Positions 1-11,281 of a stretch of 64,000 nt of DNA are shown piece after piece. Positions within the stretch are counted from its first letter, which is position 1. Each line of letters opens with the position of its first letter. The position numbers were made by a program, and so were the translations under genes. Source of the stretch: Micrasema longulum. Its lineage: Eukaryota; Arthropoda; Insecta; Trichoptera; Brachycentridae. The notes under the pieces were generated by a model, which was not told the DNA's origin, ran no database searches, and was given only the letters and a program-made list of their open reading frames with translations. Location: the NCBI GenBank assembly GCA_022494885.1, contig JAGVSM010003928.1:93501-157500 (forward strand), in the 5' to 3' direction.

Positions 1-109
1 TCTCTCATATTTTTAATGGGCTTTTAAGAAAGAAATTGCCAACCTCAAAACGATTAAATTTTTTGATTAATCATAATTAAAGGAAAAATTGCTCCGTGGA
101 ATAAAATTT

Positions 110-425
110 TTGACACTTTCAATGCGTAGATAAACGTATCGAGGGGTTCTTGGGTTCGGTATAAAATAATATACTTACATCAAAACTTGATGGTGGGGGG
201 GGGTATCGATATTATACCTTTTACCGGAGACTTTTATCTTGAACTATGACGTCATACTGAAGCTATGTCATTTTAGAGCGTAGATATGTGTACCATGACG
301 TACGCTTCCCCTTGATTCATATCAATGTACCTACCCAAAACTTAAAGGTGGGGGGGGGATGGTAGTATATCTTAATAATCGCTAGAGGAAATTTATCTTC
401 AACTATACCGTTAAGGTGAAGGTAT
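110..425. repeat. Tandem duplication, about 157-bp unit with G-runs
   Basis: The motif GCGTAGATA recurs at 124 and 281, and TACTTACAT / TACCTACCC plus a run of about nine G recur at 172-203 and 328-358. Two diverged head-to-tail units of about 157 bp result. No coding content is seen. The rest of 1-1040 shows only AT-rich sequence. Confidence 0.6.
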
Positions 426-429
426 GACG

Positions 430-1040
430 TTTTGATCTTTCCATCATAATTGAGGCTCTGCTGCCGTTTGTATCGACTTATTAATAGGAGACCGGCTCTT
501 TAGCTTACGTCTACACTAAAAACCAGTTTAGAACTAAATTTACCTTAATTATAGGGCTATTATAAGTAAAACTGATAAAATCTTTCGTTCTTTACATTAA
601 ATATAAGCAGTATTTTTTATTAATTTGAAAAATATTTCTTTCCATGTCGAGCATTACAACACGCAAACGATAAGGTTTCATAGGTCTTTTTTGTCGGTTT
701 ACTTTTTTATTGTTCAGATGGGGTTTTGCCAAAAAAGGTAGATCGATTGAGATACCGTAACCAAAAAAAAAGGAAACCACAGTACTAGAGTTGTTCAAAA
801 GTATTTATAGTGTAAGAAAACCATTTACAATGTTTAAAAAAAATACTTGAAGTCGATATATGTATATGTTACAGTTCAGTGTGTTATAAAATCAGAATAC
901 GTATCCTGATGGAAAATTTAAAATTGTCTTCAATTTTATTTTCTAAGTTAAATAATGTTTTCAGTATGATTTTTTTTTTTTTCTAAACATGTTCAATAGA
1001 ATCGGCTGATGATATATGAAGTTTTTTATTTTTTTAGACA
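430..1040. other. No recognised feature
   Basis: AT-rich with homopolymer runs; no supported gene or repeat identified. Confidence 0.5.
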
Positions 1041-1602
1041 CCAAAGTAAAAGGGGTCTAAGAAGTTGCGTTTTGAATCACATTGAAAGTAAAAATTATTT
1101 AAAAAAATATTTCACACTTCTTTTGACCCTCAACCGAGGTTTGAAGTTTATCAGTGTCTGAACATTTTGTAATTTATCTATATTGATAAAATTATTTTTT
1201 TGTTAGCAAAGAAATAACTTAATCTCATTACAAATTCAAACACGTTTCACAACTACCGAAATGCAAAAAGTTTACACTCCGTGCAACTGATTTCGTTGAG
1301 CGCCTGGCTAATATTGACGAAAACAATATGGCTCATTAAAACAATGCTACCCATTTATCACAAAACAAAGTGCAACTCACGCCCTTAGATGCTTATTTAA
1401 TAGGGTTTAATGCACATTATAAAATTTAATTGGACTGATTTTCTTACCTAAATACGAAATGGCAGCCGGTTTAGCGCAAAAAATTGACTTTTTCGAAAAT
1501 TTCAAGCTCTGGTTGAGGGCCAAAAGTAGTATCAAATATTTTTTTGTTTTTTTTGCATTGCAAGTTATCCAAAAGGCAACTTTTTAGACCCCTTTCATTA
1601 TA
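1041..1602. mobile_element. Non-autonomous element with ~105-bp inverted terminal repeats
   Basis: The segment 1041-1146 (AAAGGGGTCTAAGAAGTTGC ... CCCTCAACC) recurs in reverse complement at 1500-1602 (GGTTGAGGGCCAAAAG ... TTTTTAGACCCCTTT), with diverged but colinear arms around a loop of about 350 bp. No transposase frame is present. This is the layout of a MITE or foldback element; the superfamily is not assignable because target duplications are not clear. Confidence 0.68.
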
Positions 1603-2280
1603 AAATTCGGAAAAAATAGTATCGGCCCACCCTAATGTTCAATCACCGGTTACCGACGAAGATAATTTGAACTATTATACAAATAAACAAACTTTCGTAC
1701 ATAAATATCGATATTAGTTTAACCGTCTCAGTATATACCGATGAAAAAAGCCGTTTATAATCGCGGTCTATAAGTCTGGAAAAGTAATTTCGACAAAAAT
1801 ATCTGGTAAATATTAATCTTTACATTTTAGCCAAACAAATATTTTTGCTCAAACAGCAAATCACAAGACGGGTTTATCTCCACCCACCTTCCTCATTTGA
1901 AAATTTAATCTGAGAGTCACAATCGAGCTAAAAATAGTCACCCAAGGTTGTTTCTTGTTGGTGGTTTCATTTCACTAGCAGAGTGGTATTTTTCGTTCGG
2001 CCCGGACCCGGGAAAGAACGCGCAGAAAAAAACGTTTAGTTCCAATAAAACTAATCAATCGGCCAAACTGAAGTTATTCATAAATATTTATATATATATA
2101 TATAAGATTACTGGTTAAGTCGACCTAGATCCTTTAAGACGTTGTAGTTTCCATCATCCTTGACTGATTATACTATAAAACACCGTACCCCAAACTGAAC
2201 CATTTTTAAGATATTGCATATTTTTTTTTTTAAATTGGTTTTTGTCTATTGGCTTTTTTTTTTAAATGAAAAAGACATTG
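1603..2280. other. No recognised gene; short (AT)n microsatellite
   Basis: Contains an (AT) microsatellite near 2084-2104; otherwise nothing supported. Confidence 0.5.
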
Positions 2281-2622
2281 TATATTGACAGGCCGCTTTT
2301 ATACAAAAAAACCGTAGTAATCACCTCCTAAAAATAGTGTCGATCACAAAAACAGAATTTCTCAATTTGCAAAAAACACCCCCGGCACTAGAAAAATCTT
2401 ACGGTACTTTAAAAAATTAAAACCGGTCAAATAGATAATTAGATTCTCATTTTTAATATTTAAAAAAATAATGTATGCATTGTTCATCATTTGTCAAAAG
2501 TCTAAAACATTCCAACTGTTGTGTAGATTCGATTATTCACCCTTTTCACTCAGTGCTATTATCTCAGTTTCACTTTTCTATGGTTGGCTGCTTTGTGCAA
2601 ACCTACGTTCAATGGAAAATGC
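2281..2622 (+). mobile_element. Decayed copy of the GGCTGCTTTCTGCAT-TIR MITE family
   Basis: Two blocks match the element at 8676-9234 in reverse: 2281-2400 (ACAGAATTTCTCAATTTGC, GCACTAGAAAAATCTTAC) and 2490-2622 (CAACTGTTGTGTAGATT, CTATTATCTCAGTTTCAC, GGTTGGCTGCTTTGTGCA). The right terminal repeat is present and the left one is missing. Confidence 0.65.
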
Positions 2623-3439
2623 TTTAATTTTAACTGCGTGTAAGAAAAAAAATTAAATCCGATTTCCAATAGCACAGAACTTTTTCATTAGAGTTACCTA
2701 AAGGATTCAGTAGTTCTTTTTTTAATTGAAAACAATTTAAAAATAATAATTTGTCAAGAAACGAAAGAAGAAAACAAAAAAAAGTACAAATATATTTATG
2801 TGACGTACACAAGGGGTATAACTTACTTTACGTTTCATCCATATACATATTTAATATCTTTCATTATTATGTGTGTTTAAACCGAGCTTGAAATTATTAA
2901 GGTTGTAGTATTTGACTTGTGGTTGGCATTGTTTACAATGTGAAGTAATTCCTTTCGTTTCTAAAAGATTTACTCTAATAATAAGCTGAAAAAGTTACTG
3001 GCTACTTTCCTCAGCGAAATTGGTCGCGGAGAGTCTGGGGAATTGACAGTGGCTTTTAGAAAGCCGACACAATCGTGTTCTTCTTTGAATTGTAATTATT
3101 TGATATTTTTTATTCATTACATTTTGGAGATCCTCATTACTTTTTACACTGTTTTTTAACTTGTTTTTTTTTTTTTACTTTTTTTTAAAAATAAGTTTTT
3201 TTCAGCATATTTTCTATTACTAGGTATTTATTATACTGTTCTTTTTAAACTGTTTTTTCTATGTTTTTTTAGTTTTCTCTTTTATTACGTTTTGAACTAC
3301 ATTTTCTTTTATATTTGCACTATGTATAAAATTATTGTTTAATTTTTTTTATCTATGTATCGAATACTTCTATATTTTCACTGCTTTGGAACGGGGTAAA
3401 TAACCCTAGCTAGACAGTCAATGTAAGTCTGTTAAAATG
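2623..3439. other. No recognised feature
   Basis: AT-rich, T-runs; no supported gene. Confidence 0.5.
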
Positions 3440-3905
3440 TTTATTTTTATTAACACACTACAACAGAGATGAAGAACATTTTAGAGAAGGTAATAAAGAA
3501 GTCTAGGCATCTACAGGGCTTATGATCTGTCATTGGTTGGTTTAAGTGGCCACTTTATACACTGTGTAACATTCACCATTTTGTCCATATTTGAACATCT
3601 ATATTCATTCAATACTTCCATCTGTTGATATTTGTAAAGTTAAAGAGCTAAAACCTTTTTTTTAGCGGGTAAAATGTTCTTCATATATGTTGTAATATGT
3701 TAATATTAAAAGCTCCCTATAATAAACAATCAGCTTATCTATATAAAATTGGACAAACTCAAAATGTTGTTGATAAATCCACCTGGTCCATGAAGTATAG
3801 AAATTGAAAAAAAAAAATTTCCAGGCGTTGTCTAGTATGTAGGTGAGATAATTCAATTAGATGAATCTCACTCGCATAATTAAAATTTAGCTCTTTAACT
3901 TCACA
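3440..3905. repeat. 390-bp unit family, inverted pair
   Basis: 3455-3660 is in plus orientation (GAGATGAAGAACATTTTAG, GTCTAGGCATCTACAGGGC, TTAAGTGGCCACTTTATAC). From about 3666 the sequence switches to the reverse complement (AAAATGTTCTTCAT ... GTTGATAAATCCACCTGGTC ... GATGAATCTCACTCGC). The two halves thus form a head-to-head arrangement. Confidence 0.75.
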
Positions 3906-4961
3906 AACATTAATAAATGGAAGACTTTAAGGAATTTAGTTTTGGCAAAATAATATGATTTCGACAGGGTTAATTAAAAACTAATATAATCTGAAATTTA
4001 CTCGGTAGAGTGAGTGTGGTTAAGGGAAAAAAGTGGGGGTAGAAACTAAGGGTTTTTTTGTGGATTTAGGGAGAGGGAGTGTTTTTTTTTTCTATTTAAA
4101 ATAATATAAAGTTAAATGTTATCAAAAAGAAATACATAATAAAGCAAAAGTACAGACACAAAAAATGAAACGAAATACCACACCAAAAAAGAAGCAACCT
4201 CTTGTGCTTGTTGTGGGATAACAATATTAATAATTTAAGTATTTGAAAATTCATATTTGAAAAACGATACGTATAAATAACAAAGTGGTTTCATTGGAAC
4301 ATATTTGATAAAAATGTTTTATAAAATTTCTGCTTCAAATATTAAAAAAATAAGATACGTTTTTATTAGTTTTCAGTTGAATCGGGCAAGCCCTTTTTTG
4401 TTGGTGTATTTAAATTTCTAAATTGAGCTATAGACTGCTTGCATTCGATAAAATTGAATACCGCGAATGAATCATCCCCACAAAAGAAGCAAGCGATACC
4501 GCGTACAGGTATATCCCTAAATCCAATACAGCGTATGAGACATAGTCGATTTGCGTATAGGCAAAACAGCGAATACGCCATGCGTACCTGCCAGTTTAGC
4601 TGCCACAATTAACTTCATATGGACGCACAGGATAATAAGAGTAGACTTTTTTTAATTCAATTTTATTTCATTGAAAAGCCAACAAATATTTTTGAATTTT
4701 TAAGATTGAATTATATTGTTATGACTTTAAATGAAGATAAAACAAAATTTGTAAATTTTAGTGTGACAAAAAAAGAGATCCAAAATGTAATAAATTAATG
4801 ATTCGTACATGTAAAAAAGTAATGCAGTGTGGTCATGGGAACAAGTGTAAATTTATAAATAAAGTTTAAAACTTAAAATATTAATGAGTATTCGCATTTA
4901 GACTGGCCTGTTAGATTTTTACCTAAGAGCAGTCATTTAGCTGAAAACACTCGCCCATGGT
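3906..4961. other. No recognised feature
   Basis: AT-rich; an 80-codon minus-strand frame at 4366-4608 shows no family motif. No repeat identified. Confidence 0.45.
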
Positions 4962-6290
4962 TTATTTATTTATTAACGTTCATTGTCTATGTATACAATT
5001 TATAGGTTCTAAATATAACAATAAAAAAATAGTTGAAATACATTTAAAAAAAGAAAAGAAGCATTGAAAAACATAAGGGACATCAAAACAAGATCCATAT
5101 TATTTATTTAGTGCTCGTTTAAATCGTTGTAAACTTAAACAAAAAAGTCCAGATCTTGTATAGAGTTAACAATACGACAAAGATGGGTCATTGAAGAATT
5201 AAGGCCATAGTTTGTTCTATGCTGATCGATGAACAGTACTCGATTGTTTTTCAACCTACGAGTCAGAATATTGAATTTTACTTGTCCCAGTAATGACGGA
5301 ACATCGATTATACTATTTAGTATGCCGAACATATAAATGGAATCAATATTAGTTCTACGTTTTTGTAGGCTAGAAATATTTATCATTGACTATATATCAG
5401 CATAAGAATAATTACCTTTCTCAAGTCCAAGCATCCACGCATTTTCAAAGCAAGCGATGTTGGACTGATTCAATGTGATTTATGCGATTGACATAGAATG
5501 GAGACCAGACCACGAAGGCATATTCTAGAAGAGGGCGAACAGTTGAGCAATAAAGAGTTTTGATTGTACGGACATTAGTAACATCAGAGAATATTCTGTT
5601 AATGAAGCCAAGTAATTCCAGTGATTTATTTACTGTTTTATCTATATGCTCATTGTATGTTAGTTTAAATTCCAAAACAACTCCTAATTCTCTGATGAAA
5701 TTAACTACATCAAGTTTGGAGTTTTTTATTTGGTACTCGAAGGACATCGATTGTTTTGTTCTATGAAATGACATTATTTTGCATTTTTTAATATGTAGCT
5801 CTAATTCATTGACTTTATACCAATGATTTAAAGATTTTATATCTGATTGAAGAAAAAATCAGTCTCGTAAAGTTTGAATTATTTTGAGAAATTTGTTGTC
5901 GTCCGCAAAGAGCCAAAAGCGAGGGTTAGAGAATGATTTAGCAACATCTTTGAAAAACAAATTAAAAAGCGGGGGTGTCAAATAAGCACCCTGAGGTAAA
6001 CCCGATGTAACATCAACACTAGTTGACAAATAGTTATTTATCCGAACACTTTGTTTCCTACCAGTAAGATAAGAATTAATAAATAAGAGTAATGGATCTC
6101 TTATTCCCAAGGCATGTAATTTATGTATGAGAATTTTATCTACTAAAATCAGTATAGAGAACGTTAATTTGCTGACCATCCTCAAGTGCTTTGATGACTT
6201 GGGTATAATCTACCAGGTTAGAGGTGGTTGATCTGGCAGATCTCAATTCATGCTGTTCATTGATCAATATATTCTTCGTTTTGTTTTTAT
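4962..6290 (-). pseudogene. Non-LTR retrotransposon relic (Jockey/CR1-like reverse transcriptase)
   Basis: Three broken minus-strand frames form one reverse transcriptase. 6270-6160 gives NILINEQHELRSARST... and VLYTDFS, the first catalytic-Asp motif, after which KAFD is lost by deletion and frameshift. 6185-5859 gives SGLPQGAYLTPPLFNLFF and the intact catalytic FADD. 5774-5445 gives the thumb (LGVVLEFKLTYNEHIDKTV...LEYAFVVWSPF), and 5386-5135 the C-terminal RRTNIDSIYMFGIL...DVPSLL region. The 3' end is an AATAAATAAATA tail at about 4962. The endonuclease and 5' half are absent, so this is a 5'-truncated dead copy. It closely parallels the relic at 60365-61300. Confidence 0.88.
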
Positions 6291-7190
6291 TACACGCACA
6301 GACCTGTATTCTTTATCCGCCTGAACACATTTTATTGTTTTAATTATATTAGTTCCAGAGCTGCAGAACAGCGTTTATTTTGAATGTTTAGTAGCATATT
6401 ATAATTAATTACCCACTCAGTAGGAATAATAATATTATTGAAATATATCTAGAACGCGCTAAGTTTCATTGTTCGCGATACATTTATCGACCTACTGTAG
6501 GTATAACCCAGATATAACTCCGTTTGTAAGTAGCGTTGGGTGCGCTATTAACATTTTTCCCCAGTAAATTCTCGTATTTCGTTCCCAGTACACATTTTGG
6601 CGTGAATTGTTCTATAAATATAAATATTTTACCTTTGCTGGGCCATTAAAGGTCGCATAAATCATATATCTGTAGGCAACTCGGCCTACACAGGTGCAAC
6701 GGGGGGCCAAGCCGCCAGCGGGGGATGTATTAGTCAACATCTACGGTACGTAAATCAAAAAGGATTTTTGAAAATAGTATTTTTAGGAAAATTTCACGAA
6801 TTTTAGCTGCAAGGCACAATATGTAAGATTGTTCAATGGCTTGATAAATAATTTTGGTGTATTTCAATGTAATGATGGATTAAAAACCTGCAGTTTATCA
6901 AAATATTAAGACGGTGACTTAAAAGTCACAAAAAAATGATATTTGGAAAAGTTTGAAAGATTGTAGATAAAGATTTGGGCAAAATTATTTATAATTTTTT
7001 TTTTTTTTTTTAAATGAGAGTTACTTTATTTTTTACCTTGCTTATAATTTACAAGGTTTAAATTTTAAAAGTGGATATTTTTGCAATTAAATTTCTTTAA
7101 ATTTATCTAAACTGTTGGGATCAGGAGGGATATACTTATGTGGGCCAATCAGGAACTTCTCAGAATTTGCTCATGTAGAGAAGAAACCAC
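6291..7190. other. No recognised gene
   Basis: A GC-rich island near 6680-6730 lies in AT-rich DNA. Nothing else supported. Confidence 0.45.
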
Positions 7191-7860
7191 TCAAAATTCT
7201 TCAGGAGAAGCCGGCCTGTTGGCAGTAGTCAACAGGCCTTCCATTCCACTAGAGGAGCGTTCGGCATTTTCTTCCCCACTTTGGTTTAATTTACCAATTG
7301 CTTGCACTATATTGACCATGTATAATACTACCTCTCGTGTGAGTTCTTTATTACCTATCACCGATGTGATGTTGCATAGATACTCACCCGAGCTTCTGCA
7401 TCGCGGCTCTAGCTGTTGTCTTTGAAAGCTGAAATGGGGGCAATGCATCAACAGGTGAGGGATATCTTGAAGAATTTCATCCTCGCATGGGCAGCTGTCG
7501 ATCTCGGAGAGATTGAAGCAATGCAGGTAGCTCATAAACCCACCATGATCCGTAAACATCTGGGTTAGCTCGTAGCCAGGACTCTGTATTCTCCTGAAAT
7601 CATAGGCATAGAAAATGGTAGGGAAAAACATTTTAGTTATATTTCCTGTAGGTTCACTTAAATAACGATCGTTCCAGAGTTGAAGGGTTCTGCTTTTTAT
7701 TTTCTTTTTGGCAAAGCTGATCGGGAAATCGGGGGCTGTCTTCTTGAGCGTAGCTTTCCGAGCCTTTCCGTCAGCCTTTTTGTTGCCAAGGATTCCGCAG
7801 TGTCCTCGTATCCAGCCGATGTACAAGCTTCTGGATATCTGTTCTTATGTCCATTACAAT
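7191..7860 (-). pseudogene. Non-LTR retrotransposon C-terminus with RNase H end and Cys-rich tail (R1-like)
   Basis: An open frame of over 200 codons. The N-terminal part, YIGWIRGHCGILGNKKADGK, is the last conserved block of an RNase H domain (the His and Asp of GHxGIxGNxxAD are kept). Further on, SCPCEDEILQDIPHLLMHCP matches the C-x-C...H...C tail found after RNase H in R1-clade and LOA-type elements. All RT and endonuclease motifs and the earlier RNase H acidic residues are missing, so this is a 5'-truncated copy, although the frame itself is still open, suggesting moderate age. The clade (R1 versus LOA) is inference. Confidence 0.82.
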
Positions 7861-8675
7861 AAGGTTGACCGAATTTTTGTCAGTTATTGCATGGATTTTC
7901 AATCTGACAATGTAATTATTGAACCTTATGCTAACTATCAAACGATAGCTTTACAACATCTAACAAGCACTCGAAATAATCAACTCCATCAAAGTAGGAC
8001 GTTTGAGGTAGGTTGGCCATATAATTAGAATGGATGACGAAAACCCCATAAAACACCTAACTCTCTGTGCCACAAAAACAACGACGACCAAGAAAGCCTG
8101 AAATGCGATGGATGGATTGCATAAGCGCAGACAGGACAATGTCAATGTTAACTTGAACATAATAAAAACACCAAAATATTTTACTGTGCCGACGTAAATA
8201 CTAATGCAGCGAAAAATTCATACATACATACACAGAATTTGCAACTTGTATAATAACATTGTTGGAACCAATGCCAATGGTATATTCAACTTGAAAAATA
8301 ACAAATTTAAAGGGTAATTAGCAACAACATGCAGGCATTATTGTCGTGGATGAGTAAAGATGCGTAAATACAATACTATTTTTTTCATTTAAATTTATTC
8401 TGAATTTACTTTTTGTTTTCCAAATTCTATTCTTGCATAATGTAACTTAACTTATGACACATTACATAATTGTTAATTATATGTTTGTGATCATTTTTAG
8501 TATAGTATTAAGTTTCTATTTTATAAAAATTGTATTATGGTGTATACGACAGTAGATTTTAATAAATAAAATTTTAAAAACATAATTTCGAGTACAAAAA
8601 ATCAAAGATCAGGCTTCTTTTTATAAAAAAAAATTGGATATTTTTTTTTAAACAAACACAAGAATATGTGCATAT
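7861..8675. other. No recognised feature
   Basis: AT-rich; no supported gene or repeat. Confidence 0.45.
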
Positions 8676-9234
8676 AGGTTTATGTGAACGTAGACGAAGC
8701 TAGGAATATATGCCAGGATAGACGTGTGTGGCGATCTTTTCTCTCTGCCTACACCTACGAGGAAATGGCGTGATGGTAGTAGTAGTAGTAGGTATATATG
8801 AACGCAGTTATACAGAAAGCAGCCAGCCATAGAAAAGTGAAACTGAGATAATAGCCATTTTGTGAAAAGAGTGAATTATAAAATCTACACAACAGTTTGA
8901 ATGTGTTTGACTTTAACAAACGATAAACAATGAATACATAAGTTTTTTTTAAATATTACGAACAAGAATCTTATAACGTATTTGACCAGTTAAAATGATT
9001 TTTATAGTACCATAAGATTTCTCTAGTTTTGTGGGTGTTTTCTGCAAATTGAGAAATGCCGTTTTTGTAATCGACACCTTTTTCCGAAGATGATTAATAC
9101 AGTTTTTTGTATGAAAGCGGTTTGACTGTTTTTAGCAGAACATAGAATCAACCTCACTGCACCCGATAACATCAATCTCTTATTTTTCCAAAATTGTGGA
9201 CTGGCTGCTTTCTGCATAACTACGTTCATATGTG
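8676..9234. mobile_element. MITE with ~29-bp terminal inverted repeats, interrupted by a retroelement tail
   Basis: The left end at 8795-8825 (ATATGAACGCAGTTATACAG then AAAGCAGCCAG) is the near-perfect reverse complement of the right end at 9201-9232 (CTGGCTGCTTTCTGCATAAC then TACGTTCATAT). Without the inserted retroelement tail (8694-8789) the element is about 440 bp. Related copies lie at 2281-2622 and 30190-30440. No transposase is present. A 68-codon minus frame inside is not conserved between copies. Confidence 0.8.
8694..8789 (+). mobile_element. 5'-truncated RTE-like 3' tail with (GTA)n end and diverged TSD
   Basis: Matches the 3' ends at 20350-20475 and 25900-25985 (GAAGCTAGGAATATATGCCA, GTGTGGCGATC, CTCTCTGCCTACACCTACGA) and ends in (GTA)n. 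Flanks 8676-8693 and 8790-8807 differ at 3 of 18 positions and read as an old target-site duplication inside the MITE's terminal repeat. Confidence 0.78.
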
Positions 9235-9344
9235 TGCACTCTTTTGAGATTAAATTTTTTTTAAACTAACTCGTAATGTTTGAAAACATTTATGTTTGTA
9301 AATGAAAACTCTTGATGAAAGTTCATAGTTATTTATTATAGACA

Positions 9345-9425
9345 TAAAAGACGACTGATAATTCAATAGACAAATTCAGAATATCTAGTGACCGGTTTCA
9401 TCGCTCTCGCGACATCTTCCATTTA
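9345..9425 (+). repeat. Fragment of the GTGACCGGTTTCATCGC repeat family
   Basis: Shares AAAGACGA(G/C)TGATA and AGTGACCGGTTTCATCGC...GCGACATCTT with 10148-10245 (minus), 27375-27445, 27965-28085 and 55540-55600 (minus). Confidence 0.55.
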
Positions 9426-10147
9426 AATAATATATCTACAATATTAAAACTTATTAAAATATCACTTTATTATCAACTCATTAGTTAACCAGAAACATTT
9501 TTTTAACGATCCTTAAGACAAAAATAGTTTAATTTAATTAACTTTCATATGATTTTGAATTATCTATCCTTACCTCTGTTTTTTTATAAATACATTGAAT
9601 TTATTGACTCGTATGTGGCTGTGATGTCACACCAGTCGACATAGAATACAAGACTTGGTATATCTTTTTTTTTATTTTTTATGATGAAATCGTATTTTTT
9701 GTAATCTTCAAATGGACATATTTACACCGGATTTGGAAGGTAAAATTTGTATAACTAAGCTGGATGTTAATACAAAACATATTTATCCTTGCTACGCGAA
9801 AAATGAATGTACGCAAATTCAGCAGCACACATGTATAAGAGAGAGCTTAAAGATACAACTCTTAACAAGGAAAACAGAGAAGCTGTTTTGTGGCGTGTGT
9901 TGTGTAAAACAGATTCAGTCGGTTGTTGACAGTGATGGGGGACGCACACGCGTAATATGAGTGGCGTATTTATGATTGTTAGTTTATTTAGCTATAACAG
10001 GGCAAATGATATGTTTATTTGCATAAATTATGGAAAAATAATTATTATACAGTATTTCACTGTTTTTCTTTTCAAATATCTGAACTTTTGAACATTGTTA
10101 CATCAGCGCGCGCAAAGAGATTATTTACCACAGTATTTAAAGAGTTA
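9426..10147. other. No recognised gene
   Basis: An 82-codon plus-strand frame at 9712-9960 has no motif I recognise; AT-rich otherwise. Confidence 0.4.
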
Positions 10148-10245
10148 ATAGAAATACCAGTCTCAAAGATGTCGTGAAAGCAATGAAACTAGTCATTGGA
10201 TATTCCAAATTTGTAGATTTAAGTATCACTCGTCTTTTATTTTGT
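10148..10245 (-). repeat. Fragment of the GTGACCGGTTTCATCGC repeat family
   Basis: Reverse-complement match to 9345-9425 and 27965-28085 (ACCAGTCTCAAAGATGTCGT...AGTATCACTCGTCTTTTATT). Confidence 0.55.
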
Positions 10246-10894
10246 GATGTTTTCTTACAAACTTGTTCACTGTGTGTGTAGGCAGCAAGATCATGAAAAA
10301 ATTTTTCACGAAAATAATGTAAAATGCACCTTCACTGTAACGCCTAAAGAGTCACTACCTTTGTTTTAACTTTTAATCATTTTTCCGCCATCCATACCTT
10401 CATCTCTTTCCACTAGAACGCTTTCCTGTCGTTTATTTACTGCTCCTCCTAAAACCCCCGCCCAGCACGCATATTCGTAAATACACTTAGCGTCATCCAT
10501 TCGGGAAGCTTCGCTATCACTCGGAAATACTTATCCTGTTTGGAACGTTTCGGAATCACTCAAGCGCTCGTAATTAATAAGCGCTGTTCAAATTCGTAAC
10601 TCCACAAAAATGTCCCTTAGTAGCGCCAGCTAATGACACTCAACATAAACATTATCGTTTTGATTGTCATACGTACGCAATAAATATTTTTTAAATAATT
10701 TGGTTGGTTTCGGTTATTAATGGGGTAGATAACACGTCAGGTATCTCTATCCGACAGGTCTGCTAATTATAAAGGTGGATTCTGTAACATCTCGAACTGT
10801 TTAGCTTTCAGGAAGATGAACAATACAAGCACGTATGACTCGATTACTACCCTAAGGTAAAAATCCTCAAAAAGGAAACTGAGTGATAAGAAAT
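10246..10894. other. No recognised feature
   Basis: Slightly GC-richer near 10390-10620; no splice-bounded frame or repeat recognised. Confidence 0.4.
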
Positions 10895-11155
10895 CCGCCT
10901 TGTTGAGTCCTAGTTGGTGCATTAGCTTACGGTGCTTGAGATCCCGGGTTCAAATCTTGGGTCATTTTTCTGAGTCAAAAAGAGTTAGTTTTTTATAAAG
11001 GCTTTTTTTCACTGACCTAGGCTGATACCTGAAGCGTTAGACAAATCACCTTGTTTTTGCTGTAACAGATTATCGAAGCTCACTGCATATGGTATTTTTA
11101 TGTAGTGGCCTATGCACCATTAGGTGTGGATATAAGTATGATGATGATTGAAATA
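10895..11155 (+). mobile_element. tRNA-derived SINE copy
   Basis: A tRNA-like head holds a box-B-like GGGTTCAAATC at 10947-10957. It is followed by the family body (CTGATACCTGAAGCGTTAGAC, GCCTATGCACCATTAGGTGT) and a (GAT)n tail (ATGATGATGATTG). The same body occurs at 27500, 36820, 55390 (minus) and 63020-63150. Confidence 0.75.
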
Positions 11156-11281
11156 ATTGTCATTGACTATAAATGTTTTTTTTTTCTAAGTAATTGATAT
11201 TTCAACAATATTTTAAGTATGTATCCACAACATAAAATACACAACATAATATGCATTCACCAACAGAGCAATAAAATAATC

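Noticed and set aside
9712..9960. 82-codon plus-strand open frame
   Set aside because: No recognisable motif, no splice context, overlaps an antisense frame of similar length; likely chance in AT-rich DNA.
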